Assembly: GCA_016783995.1 (NCBI GenBank)
Contig: JADHVN010000017.1
Coordinates: forward strand, 1 to 17,471
Direction of reading: 5' to 3'
DNA: 17,471 nucleotides
Origin: Actinomycetota bacterium
GTDB lineage: Bacteria; Actinomycetota; Humimicrobiia; Humimicrobiales; Humimicrobiaceae
In this document: positions 8,880-15,413 of the stretch, one piece after another
Numbering within the stretch: position 1 is the stretch's first letter
Layout: every line of letters begins with the position of its first letter
The notes under the pieces: model-generated
Databases searched by the model: none
The model's input: the letters and a program-made list of their open reading frames with translations, nothing else
What the model was told of the DNA's origin: nothing
Translations under genes and position numbers: made by a program

Positions 8880-9815
8880 TTGAGAAAATTAAAACTAACC
8901 AGGGAAGAAATTAAAAGGGTAATTAAAGATACTGAACTGGATAATATAATATTTGATGTGGACACATCTGAATTAACCTCTATTAAAGCTGGTGGGAGGG
9001 TATTATGTTATTTTGTAGCAGATAAAATGAGAGATTTAAAAAAAATGATTGAGATCTGTATGAAAAACCAAATTGAGTTTATGGTAATTGGAGATGGCAC
9101 TAATGTTTTATTTAGCGATAAATATATTGACCTGGTGCTGTTAAAGCTTGGCAGGGATTTTGATTATCTGGAGTTTTCAGATGGGAATAAAATTATAGCA
9201 GGGGCTGCCTATAAACTTTTAAAATTTGTAGCCGCAGCTGCGGTCAGGGGATACGACTTTTCCGACCTTTCTGGTATACCCGGTACTATAGGTGGAAGTG
9301 TTATGGGCAATAGTGGAAGTAAATATAGGGGAATTTGCGATTTTGTGGAAAGAGTAAGCTATATTTCAAATAAAGGAGGAAATAACAGGGAAGAGACTAT
9401 TGGTTTGTGTGATGGTGACTTTGGTTACAGGCATTTTTATATCCCGGATTTAATAGTTCTAACCAGAATAGTTTTGAATAACGGAAAGTCTGATAGAAAT
9501 AATATTTTAGAAAAAATCGCAAGCAGAATAAAAAATAAAAAACTAACCCAACCGGTTAATGTTAAAAGCTCAGGCTGTTTTTTTAAAAACATCCCTGGTT
9601 GCTCTGAATCTACTGGAGAATTAATAGAAAAATGCGGCCTTAAAGGATTTATTTATGGTGGTGCCAGGATTTCAGATAAACATGCTAATTTTATTGAAAA
9701 TTTTGATAATGCCAGTTCAGAAGATATATTTATCCTTTCAAAAATAGTAAAAGATATTGTTATGGAAAAGTTTAAAATAGAGTTAGAATATGAAGTAAAG
9801 GTAGTTGGGTTTTAA
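8880..9815 (+). CDS. murB: UDP-N-acetylenolpyruvoylglucosamine reductase MurB (Cys variant)
   Basis: FAD-dependent cytoplasmic reductase that converts UDP-GlcNAc-enolpyruvate to UDP-MurNAc with NADPH. The 311-residue product carries the FAD-binding stretch MVIGDGTNVLFSD (68-80), GIPGTIGGSVMGNSG (132-146), a YR pair at 183-184, and the C-terminal domain with SSGCFFKN (230-237), GLKGFIYGGARISDKHANFI (253-272) and ELEYEV (301-306). The proton-donating residue, Ser229 in E. coli MurB, is Cys233 here; E305 fits the essential C-terminal glutamate. Several normally strict positions differ: AGG where the family has IGG, GNSG where NAG(A)YG is usual, and an FKN-I-P spacing. The start is TTG 8880; the frame is closed by a stop at 8862, so no earlier ATG exists. 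The ribosome site (GGGA near 8868) is weak. Still clearly MurB. Confidence 0.93.
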   Translation: MRKLKLTREEIKRVIKDTELDNIIFDVDTSELTSIKAGGRVLCYFVADKMRDLKKMIEICMKNQIEFMVIGDGTNVLFSDKYIDLVLLKLGRDFDYLEFSDGNKIIAGAAYKLLKFVAAAAVRGYDFSDLSGIPGTIGGSVMGNSGSKYRGICDFVERVSYISNKGGNNREETIGLCDGDFGYRHFYIPDLIVLTRIVLNNGKSDRNNILEKIASRIKNKKLTQPVNVKSSGCFFKNIPGCSESTGELIEKCGLKGFIYGGARISDKHANFIENFDNASSEDIFILSKIVKDIVMEKFKIELEYEVKVVGF

Positions 9816-9816
9816 T

Positions 9817-10794
9817 ATGTCAGATATATCGGAAATATTTGAAAACCTTCAGGTAAGAAAAAAGAAGAAGTTACTAAAAATTGGAGTAATTGCCGGCGGT
9901 ATCTCATCTGAAAGAGAAATATCTCTTCTAACCGGGAAAAACATTTACCAGTCTCTATTAAAATCGGGGTATAATACTATCTTCATTGATTTTAAAAACG
10001 ATTTTTACAGTAAGTTAAAGAAAATTAATTTAGCGTTTTTGGCGCTTCACGGAAGATATGGTGAGGACGGCACTGTCCAGGGTTTACTGGAGCTGATGAA
10101 GATTCCATATACTGGTTCAGGTGTACTGGGAAGTGCTATTGCTATTAATAAGATATTATCAAAGAAGATTCTAGAATATGAAAATATACTTACCCCAAAA
10201 TACATTGCCTTGAATTCTAATGATGGCCTGGATTTAAAGAAGATAAAGTCGCGTATAAATGAAAAAATATTCTATCCTGTAATAGTAAAACCAAACTGTG
10301 AAGGTTCAACTATAGGTGTAAACATTGTGAACAATAATGATCAGATCAAGCATGCTATTGAAGATGCATTAAAATATGATAATAAAATTTTGATTGAAAA
10401 ATATATTAATGGAAGAGAGTTAACTGTGAGTATTATAGGTAATGAGCCGGTTGCTCTTCCAATTATTGAAATAAAACCAAAAAGTGGTTTTTACGATTAT
10501 AAGTCAAAGTACGTTAAAAATATGACCGAGTATATAGTTCCTGCCCAGTTGGATAAAGAGATATCCAGGCATATATCTGAAGTAGCGTTAAAGAGCCACA
10601 GGGTGTTGGAATGCAGCGGCATATCAAGAGTGGATTTTATACTGGATAATCATAACAATGCTTATGTTTTTGAATTAAACACCATGCCTGGCATGACTGC
10701 TACAAGTCTGGTTCCCAAAGCAGCTAGAGCTGCAGGAATTAATTTTGATCTATTAGTAGAGATAATATTGGATTTGGCAAATTTAAAAGTATGA
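9817..10794 (+). CDS. ddl: D-alanine:D-alanine ligase Ddl
   Basis: Cytoplasmic ATP-grasp ligase that makes D-Ala-D-Ala, the substrate of MurF. From ATG 9817 it has 325 residues. Motifs in order are GGISSEREIS (near 27-36), HGRYGEDG (78-85), the ATP-grasp segment VKPNCEGSTIG (157-167), the omega-loop YDYKSKY (226-232), RVDF (271-274) and ELNTMPGMT (286-294). The Tyr-containing omega-loop is that of D-Ala-D-Ala enzymes; VanA-type D-Ala-D-Lac ligases carry a different loop, so ordinary vancomycin-sensitive termini are inferred. The frame also permits a TTG at 9805 inside murB, but its purine-rich site would be only 3-4 bases away; I prefer the ATG one base after the murB stop. Its stop overlaps the ftsQ start as ATGA. 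Confidence 0.95.
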   Translation: MSDISEIFENLQVRKKKKLLKIGVIAGGISSEREISLLTGKNIYQSLLKSGYNTIFIDFKNDFYSKLKKINLAFLALHGRYGEDGTVQGLLELMKIPYTGSGVLGSAIAINKILSKKILEYENILTPKYIALNSNDGLDLKKIKSRINEKIFYPVIVKPNCEGSTIGVNIVNNNDQIKHAIEDALKYDNKILIEKYINGRELTVSIIGNEPVALPIIEIKPKSGFYDYKSKYVKNMTEYIVPAQLDKEISRHISEVALKSHRVLECSGISRVDFILDNHNNAYVFELNTMPGMTATSLVPKAARAAGINFDLLVEIILDLANLKV

Positions 10795-11606
10795 TTTCAG
10801 GTGGTAAAATTAAAAATAGTGAAAATATTATCTTAGCCAGAAGAAGAAAAATTTTTAGGAGGAGACTTTGGAATTTTTTCAGACTACTATTGATTTGCTT
10901 ATTTTTTACAGCAGTAGTTTGGAGCTTAAATTATTTTTATAACAGCAAGTATTTTAAAGTTAAAAGTATAGATATCCAGGACAATACACATTATAAAGAC
11001 GAGGAAGTCAAAGTTTTAATACCTGAAGTAATAGGCACCAATATATTTGAGATAAATAAAAAAAGGGTGGAAGAGACTATAGCCCGGGGGGAGTTATACT
11101 GGGTTAAGGAGGCAGAACTAAGCAAGATTTTCCCTGATAAAGTTATAATAAAATTGGTTGAAAGAAAACCTTTCCTTAAAATCGTCTATAAAGATAAATA
11201 TTTTCTGATGGATAGTGAAGGGGTAGTGCTGGATAAGATTGAGAAAGAAGATTTGAATGAGTACAAAGATTTAATTCTGGTAAGAAATGTTGTTAATTAT
11301 AGTGTCAATATAGGAGAAAAAATTGCAAAAAAAAATGCATTGAGCTGTGCAGATATTTATAAAGCCTTTGATAGTCAAATAAAAAGTATGATCAAAGAAG
11401 CAAGACTTGAAGATAATATTTCAGGAGATATAGTTTTTGAAACTTACAATGGAGGGGAAATCATCTTTGGTAACAGCAGTGAAATAGTAAAGAAAGTTGA
11501 AATATTGAAGCAATTGTTAAAAGAGGAAACAAATTCTATAATAGATTTAAGAAGTCCCGATAGTCCGGTAATAAAAAATAGTGGAGGTTCGATTGTCAGC
11601 GAATGA
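10791..11606 (+). CDS. ftsQ: Cell division protein FtsQ/DivIB (POTRA domain)
   Basis: Bitopic divisome protein that links early and late division proteins in the FtsQLB complex. The 271-residue product has a basic cytoplasmic N-terminus (RRRKIFRRR, near 17-25), one membrane segment at about 30-50, then an outside POTRA domain beginning FKVKSIDIQDNTHYKDEEV (55-73) and ending in the typical WVKEAELSKIFPDKVIIKLV and ERKPF stretch. The following FLMDSEGVVLD matches the start of the FtsQ beta domain. The sequence beyond that is poorly conserved, as usual for this family. ATG 10791 overlaps the ddl stop by four bases (ATGA), implying reinitiation. The position between ddl and ftsA is the classic dcw order. 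Confidence 0.92.
   Translation: MISGGKIKNSENIILARRRKIFRRRLWNFFRLLLICLFFTAVVWSLNYFYNSKYFKVKSIDIQDNTHYKDEEVKVLIPEVIGTNIFEINKKRVEETIARGELYWVKEAELSKIFPDKVIIKLVERKPFLKIVYKDKYFLMDSEGVVLDKIEKEDLNEYKDLILVRNVVNYSVNIGEKIAKKNALSCADIYKAFDSQIKSMIKEARLEDNISGDIVFETYNGGEIIFGNSSEIVKKVEILKQLLKEETNSIIDLRSPDSPVIKNSGGSIVSE
11583..11587 (+). promoter_or_regulatory. Ribosome binding site for ftsA TTG start
   Basis: GGAGG five bases before TTG 11593, inside the end of ftsQ. A GTG at 11581 would give a longer frame but overlaps this site, so TTG 11593 is the better start. Confidence 0.7.
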
Positions 11607-12846
11607 TGAATACATTGTTGGTATCGATATAGGCACCACGAAAGTAACCACTTTAATTGGAAGAGTAGAAAAAAATAATATACTAAAAATAAAGGGTTAT
11701 GGAATTTCTGGTTGTAAGGGGATAAAAAAGGGTCTGATTATAGATATTAACGAAGCTACCAGGTCTATACTTAATTCTGTAGAAATGGCTGAAAAATCCA
11801 CTAAAATGTTTATTGATAATGCTTATATAGGAGTTACGGGAAAACATATTTCTTTTATAAGTAATTGGAGTGAAATAAATATCAATTCCTCTAATAATAT
11901 AGTAAGGAAAACAGATGTAGATAAACTTATTTCTATGGCAAATAGAGTGAATATACCCTCACAACACGAAATTATACATACTTTAATTAAGCAATTTGTT
12001 ATTGATGAAGAAAAAGGGATAGTAGATCCTGTAGGTCTTTCAGCCAGCAAACTGGCAGTTGAGTTATTAACTGTTTATGGGACAGCTTCTCTAATTAACA
12101 ATGTTGTTAATAGTGTAAAAGCAGCTAAAATAGAGATTGAAGATATAATTGTAGAAGCCCTGGCTTCAAGCGAGGCTGTTCTTACCCCTGAAGAAAAGGA
12201 GAGTGGAGTAATACTTCTTGATATTGGAGGCGGAACAACTGATGTTGCAATATATAAGAATAAAAAAATGATGTTTACATATTGCCTGCCGGTAGGTGGA
12301 GATTTAATAACCAATGATATTTCTATTGGTCTTAATATAACTTTTCCGAAAGCAGAAGAGATTAAGAAAAAATTTGTTAATGTCGATTACAACTTTTATG
12401 AGACTTTAAATAGAATCAATATAGGTGATATTAAGATTGACAGCAATAAAACAACATTAAACATACGGTTGTACAATATAGTAAATTGCAGGGTTAAAGA
12501 ATTGCTGAACCTGGTTAAAGAAAAAGTTGAAGGTTGTAGTTTTACGTACCAAGTCCCATGTGGTCTGGTTATAACTGGAGGAACATCGCTACTAAAAGGT
12601 ATAGCTCTCCTGGCGAATTCGGTTTTTAATTTACCGGCAAGATTAGGAGTTCCTTATGACGTAGAAGGGCCCTCAGAAGTGATTAGTAACCCTATTTATT
12701 CTACAAGTGTAGGTTTATTAAAATATGCTTCTCAACTGGAAAATTACCTGGATTTGGATCAGATAGGTGAAAAGAAGGGACAGCATACTTTTATGAGTAG
12801 ATTTAGAGAATTTATATTAAAAATTTTAAAAAATGAAAGCAGGTGA
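11593..12846 (+). CDS. ftsA: Cell division protein FtsA (actin-like membrane anchor of FtsZ)
   Basis: Actin-fold ATPase that polymerises on the inner membrane face and tethers FtsZ through its C-terminal peptide. From TTG 11593 it has 417 residues. The phosphate-1 motif GIDIGTTK is at 10-17 and the phosphate-2 motif LDIGGGTTD at 209-217. The adenosine motif ITGGTSLLKG is at 327-336, and the extra FtsA-specific SHS2 (1C) domain falls between about 80 and 160. The last residues, about 401-417, are rich in Phe, Leu, Ile, Arg and Lys and form the expected amphipathic membrane-binding helix. It overlaps ftsQ by 14 bases and precedes ftsZ by five. Its presence matters for lineage, since FtsZ and SepF here look actinobacterial and most described Actinomycetota have no FtsA. 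The SHS2 domain separates it from MreB and DnaK-type relatives. Confidence 0.95.
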   Translation: MSANDEYIVGIDIGTTKVTTLIGRVEKNNILKIKGYGISGCKGIKKGLIIDINEATRSILNSVEMAEKSTKMFIDNAYIGVTGKHISFISNWSEININSSNNIVRKTDVDKLISMANRVNIPSQHEIIHTLIKQFVIDEEKGIVDPVGLSASKLAVELLTVYGTASLINNVVNSVKAAKIEIEDIIVEALASSEAVLTPEEKESGVILLDIGGGTTDVAIYKNKKMMFTYCLPVGGDLITNDISIGLNITFPKAEEIKKKFVNVDYNFYETLNRINIGDIKIDSNKTTLNIRLYNIVNCRVKELLNLVKEKVEGCSFTYQVPCGLVITGGTSLLKGIALLANSVFNLPARLGVPYDVEGPSEVISNPIYSTSVGLLKYASQLENYLDLDQIGEKKGQHTFMSRFREFILKILKNESR

Positions 12847-12847
12847 T
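12841..12847 (+). promoter_or_regulatory. Ribosome binding site for ftsZ GTG start
   Basis: AGGTGAT, complementary to the 16S rRNA tail, overlaps the ftsA stop and lies four bases before GTG 12852. An upstream in-frame GTG at 12843 lies within this site, so it is an unlikely start. Confidence 0.65.
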
Positions 12848-12851
12848 AATT

Positions 12852-13994
12852 GTGAGTTTGAACTTTGATAAAAATTATTACGCAGTTATAAGAGTTATAG
12901 GGATAGGTGGTGGCGGCAACAATGCAATTAATAGAATGATAGAAGATAATTTAAGCGGATGTGAGTTTGTGGCAATAAATACTGATGCCCAGGTTCTTAT
13001 GATGTCAAGTGCTGATAGGAAAGTATTACTTGGCGAAAGTGGCCTGGGTGCAGGATCTGACCCGGAAATTGGCAGGATAGCTGCTGAAAAATCCATAGAA
13101 TCTATAAAAGAAGTAGTAAAAGATGCAGATATGATATTCCTTACATTAGGTGAAGGCGGAGGAACTGGAACAGGTGCGGCTCCTATTATAGCAACTGCTG
13201 CCAGAGAAGCAGGATGCCTGATAGTTGCAGTTGCAACAAAGCCGTTCACATTTGAAGGCAGAAAAAGGATGAGTCAGGCTGAAGAAGGTATCGAGAATTT
13301 AAAAGATAAAGTTGATACTCTTATAATAATACCAAATGATAGGCTACTGGAGATTTCTGATGATAACACAACACTACTTAATGCCTTTAGACTCGCGGAT
13401 GATGTGCTTAAGTCAGGTGTTAGAGGAGTTACTGATCTAATTACTCTGCCAGGATTAATAAATTTAGATTTTGCAGATGTAAAATCAATAATTAAAAATG
13501 CAGGGAATGCAATATTGGGAGATGGAATAGCATCTGGTGAAAGTAGAGCTATTAAAGCTGCTCAAAATGCAATTAACAGCCCTCTGATAGAAACCTCTAT
13601 AGAGGGAGCAAACGGAATTTTATTAAATATATCTGGTGGACCTGATCTGAAACTTTTTGAAGTTAACCAGGCAGCGGAAATTATAAGGAATGCTTCCAGT
13701 CCAAATGCAAATATTATTTTTGGTGCTGTTATTGATGAAAGTATGAGTGATAAAGTAAAAGTTACCATTATTGCTACTGGATTTGAATCCCGTAAAATCC
13801 AGAGAATGAAGACAGATGATGTAATCAAGAAGGAAAAAGAAGTAGAGAAAAAGTTATTTGAATTTGAAAAAGATATACTTGCCAGAAAAGATAAAAAAGA
13901 AGATTTTAAAAAAATATCAGAAGATGACCTCAGATCTTTAGGAGAAGATGATTATCTTGATATACCTACTTTCCTGAGAAAAAATAAAAAATAA
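12852..13994 (+). CDS. ftsZ: Cell division GTPase FtsZ
   Basis: Tubulin-like GTPase that forms the Z ring. From GTG 12852 it has 380 residues. The nucleotide-binding N-terminal domain starts VIGIGGGGNNAINRM, with NTDAQ nearby; the tubulin signature reads GEGGGTGTGAAP at 100-111. The Met of the usual GMGGGTGTG is Glu, the form seen in Actinomycetota. The synergy T7 loop NLDFADVKSII is at about 204-214. The C-terminal domain has GESRAIKAAQNAINSPL and a VTIIATGF strand. A short, highly charged linker (about 317-364) leads to the conserved C-terminal peptide DIPTFLRK, the docking site for FtsA and SepF, followed by a basic NKK. The five-base gap after ftsA suggests coupling. No promoter is obvious directly upstream, although ftsZ often has extra promoters inside ftsQA that could not be judged by eye. 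Confidence 0.97.
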   Translation: MSLNFDKNYYAVIRVIGIGGGGNNAINRMIEDNLSGCEFVAINTDAQVLMMSSADRKVLLGESGLGAGSDPEIGRIAAEKSIESIKEVVKDADMIFLTLGEGGGTGTGAAPIIATAAREAGCLIVAVATKPFTFEGRKRMSQAEEGIENLKDKVDTLIIIPNDRLLEISDDNTTLLNAFRLADDVLKSGVRGVTDLITLPGLINLDFADVKSIIKNAGNAILGDGIASGESRAIKAAQNAINSPLIETSIEGANGILLNISGGPDLKLFEVNQAAEIIRNASSPNANIIFGAVIDESMSDKVKVTIIATGFESRKIQRMKTDDVIKKEKEVEKKLFEFEKDILARKDKKEDFKKISEDDLRSLGEDDYLDIPTFLRKNKK

Positions 13995-14004
13995 TTTATT
14001 TAAA

Positions 14005-14145
14005 ATGTTTAAAATAGAAAAGATATTAGCAGATGGTCTTCCAGTATATTTATCCACTTATTTAGGAAATAATCATGGAATAGTTTTTTACTTTACCACC
14101 GGAAATGGTGGGTATAGCAATTATCGAGTGGTGATAATTGTTTAA
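14005..14145 (+). pseudogene. Probable remnant of pgeF/ylmD (polyphenol-oxidase-fold family)
   Basis: A 46-codon frame fills the gap between ftsZ and yggS. Its middle reads NNHGIVFYFTTGNGGYS, which resembles the conserved N-terminal segment of PgeF/YlmD proteins (HxFTTRxGGxS; B. subtilis YlmD has GFTTKQGGVSKG). pgeF is the gene normally found exactly here, between ftsZ and yggS, in many monoderms. The full family is about 250 residues, so about 200 are missing, including the metal-site histidines and cysteines. The last residues (NYRVVIIV) loosely recall the family C-terminus (SYRRD...GRxAxII), and the stop lies three bases before yggS. This would fit an internal deletion that joined both ends. 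The expected Arg after FTT is Gly. Alternatively it could be an unrelated or retained small protein. The remnant reading is inference from one motif plus position. Confidence 0.5.
14118..14140 (+). repeat. Inverted repeat (8-bp stem, 7-base loop) just before yggS
   Basis: CAATTATC at 14118-14125 is perfectly repeated inverted as GATAATTG at 14133-14140 around the loop GAGTGGT. A second, smaller inverted repeat, CCACC (14096-14100) with GGTGG (14107-14111), lies just upstream. The first ends nine bases before the yggS ATG. Stems are AT-rich and no T-run follows, so this is not a convincing intrinsic terminator. It could shape RNA near the yggS start or be chance. Confidence 0.4.
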
Positions 14146-14148
14146 ATT

Positions 14149-14856
14149 ATGAAAAGTAGTGATAACTTAATGAAAGAAGCTGACAGATTAAAAAAAAATA
14201 TCAATAATTTAAAAATTGAAATAGATAGGGTTTGTAAAAAAATTGGCAGGAGTGCTAGAGATATATCGATTGTAGTTGCCACAAAGTATGCTTCTGCCAG
14301 ACAAATAAAATTGATTTCCAATTTAGGACTTAGAAATTTTGGTGAGAATAGAGTGGACCAACTGGAAGAAAAATATAGTGTGGTGGGAAAAGGTTCAATA
14401 TGGCACTTTATAGGGCATCTTCAGAGCAGAAAGGTAAAAACAGTAGTTCCCCTGGTAGAATTTATACATTCAATAGATAAGATAAGTACTTTAAGCAAAG
14501 TGAACGATGAAGCAAAGAAAATTAGTAAAATACAGAAATTATTAATAGAGGTTAATATTTCTGGAGAAGAGACAAAATATGGCATAAATCCTGAAAACTT
14601 GCACAGTTTCCTTAAAGAGGCATTAAATTATAAAAATATCGAAGTCGTGGGTTTGATGACAATAGCACCTTTGACTGATGACTTTAAGTTGATAAGAGGG
14701 ATTTTCGGAAGGTTAAGAATTCTCCGGGATGATTCAAATAAAGATTTTAATAATATGAATTTAGCGGAGCTTTCAATGGGTATGAGTAATGATTATCCAG
14801 TAGCTATTGAGGAAGGTGCCACGATGATTAGAATAGGTTCTATTATCTTTAAATAA
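14149..14856 (+). CDS. yggS: PLP homeostasis protein YggS/YlmE/PLPBP
   Basis: Pyridoxal-phosphate-binding protein of the alanine-racemase N-terminal fold. Family members buffer PLP levels and have no established catalytic reaction. The 235-residue single-barrel product matches the family length. The PLP-binding lysine is K46 in IVVATKYAS; further signatures are FGENRVDQLEEKY (69-81), WHFIGHLQSRKVK (89-101), VNISGEETKYGI and the phosphate-binding end SMGMSNDYPVAIEEGATMIRIG (starting near 209). The start ATG 14149 is three bases after the preceding small frame and has no evident ribosome site, so translation is either coupled or weak; the in-frame ATG eight codons in is an alternative. It sits directly upstream of sepF, as in many Actinomycetota, Bacillota and Cyanobacteria, a linkage suggesting a division or wall connection that is not understood. 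Confidence 0.95.
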   Translation: MKSSDNLMKEADRLKKNINNLKIEIDRVCKKIGRSARDISIVVATKYASARQIKLISNLGLRNFGENRVDQLEEKYSVVGKGSIWHFIGHLQSRKVKTVVPLVEFIHSIDKISTLSKVNDEAKKISKIQKLLIEVNISGEETKYGINPENLHSFLKEALNYKNIEVVGLMTIAPLTDDFKLIRGIFGRLRILRDDSNKDFNNMNLAELSMGMSNDYPVAIEEGATMIRIGSIIFK

Positions 14857-14872
14857 ATTTTTAATTATAGAG

Positions 14873-14878
14873 AGGAGG
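14873..14878 (+). promoter_or_regulatory. Strong ribosome binding site for sepF
   Basis: AGGAGG four bases before GTG 14883, among the strongest sites in the window. It supports the GTG start and suggests SepF is translated well. Confidence 0.7.
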
Positions 14879-14882
14879 ACTA

Positions 14883-15395
14883 GTGAGTAGATTTTTTAAG
14901 AAAACTCTTTCCTTTTTTGGTTTATCGGATGAAGATGACATAGGTATCAGAGATATAAAGGATGAAGATACAGCGAGAGTAAAAGCCAGAACGTTAAGAG
15001 ATAAAAGTGGTAAAATAGATGCAAGACATAGCAAAAATATTTCAAGGAGAGGGCGTATTATTAGCTCGGAACCGTCAAGAAAAGTTTCATTGCTTGGTTC
15101 AGTGAAAGGTGAAGTAAAATCAAGAGTATTTGTAGCAGAACCAAAGGAATTTGAGGAAATACAAATAATTGCGGATAATTTTAAGGATGATATTCCTGTA
15201 ATAATCAATCTGCAGAAGGTCGACCAGGATCTGGGTAAAAGAGTTATTGATTTTTGTAGTGGACTTACCTATGCCTTAGAGGGAAATATAAAAAAAGTGG
15301 CAGAAAAGGTTTTCTTAATTACTCCATATAATGTGGAAGTTAGTTCAGAAGAAAAAGAACTACTAGAGGAAGAAGGTTTTTATAATCATTTTTAA
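14883..15395 (+). CDS. sepF: Cell division protein SepF
   Basis: Membrane-associated FtsZ-binding protein that forms rings or filaments and organises Z-ring polymers. The 170-residue product begins with a short amphipathic stretch, MSRFFKKTLSFFGL (1-14), the likely membrane-targeting helix. A charged linker of about 65 residues follows, then the SepF domain (DUF552) from about 81 to 165: RVFVAEPKEFEEIQIIADNF, PVIINLQKVDQDLGKRVIDF and SGLTYALEGNIKKV, then VFLITPYNVEVSSEEK. The end, LEEEGFYNHF, resembles the tail of actinobacterial SepF. GTG 14883 is chosen from the AGGAGG upstream. With FtsA also encoded here, this organism appears to have two membrane anchors for FtsZ. Confidence 0.95.
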   Translation: MSRFFKKTLSFFGLSDEDDIGIRDIKDEDTARVKARTLRDKSGKIDARHSKNISRRGRIISSEPSRKVSLLGSVKGEVKSRVFVAEPKEFEEIQIIADNFKDDIPVIINLQKVDQDLGKRVIDFCSGLTYALEGNIKKVAEKVFLITPYNVEVSSEEKELLEEEGFYNHF

Positions 15396-15399
15396 AAAT

Positions 15400-15406
15400 A
15401 AAGGAG
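15400..15406 (+). promoter_or_regulatory. Ribosome binding site for proC TTG start
   Basis: AAAGGAG seven bases before TTG 15414. It supports the rare TTG start, which directly precedes the Rossmann fold. Confidence 0.7.
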
Positions 15407-15413
15407 TATTCAT

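Noticed and set aside
12878..13249. 123-codon minus-strand open frame opposite ftsZ
   Set aside because: Low-complexity Pro, Ala and Ile runs that arise from reading the Gly- and Ala-rich GTPase domain backwards.
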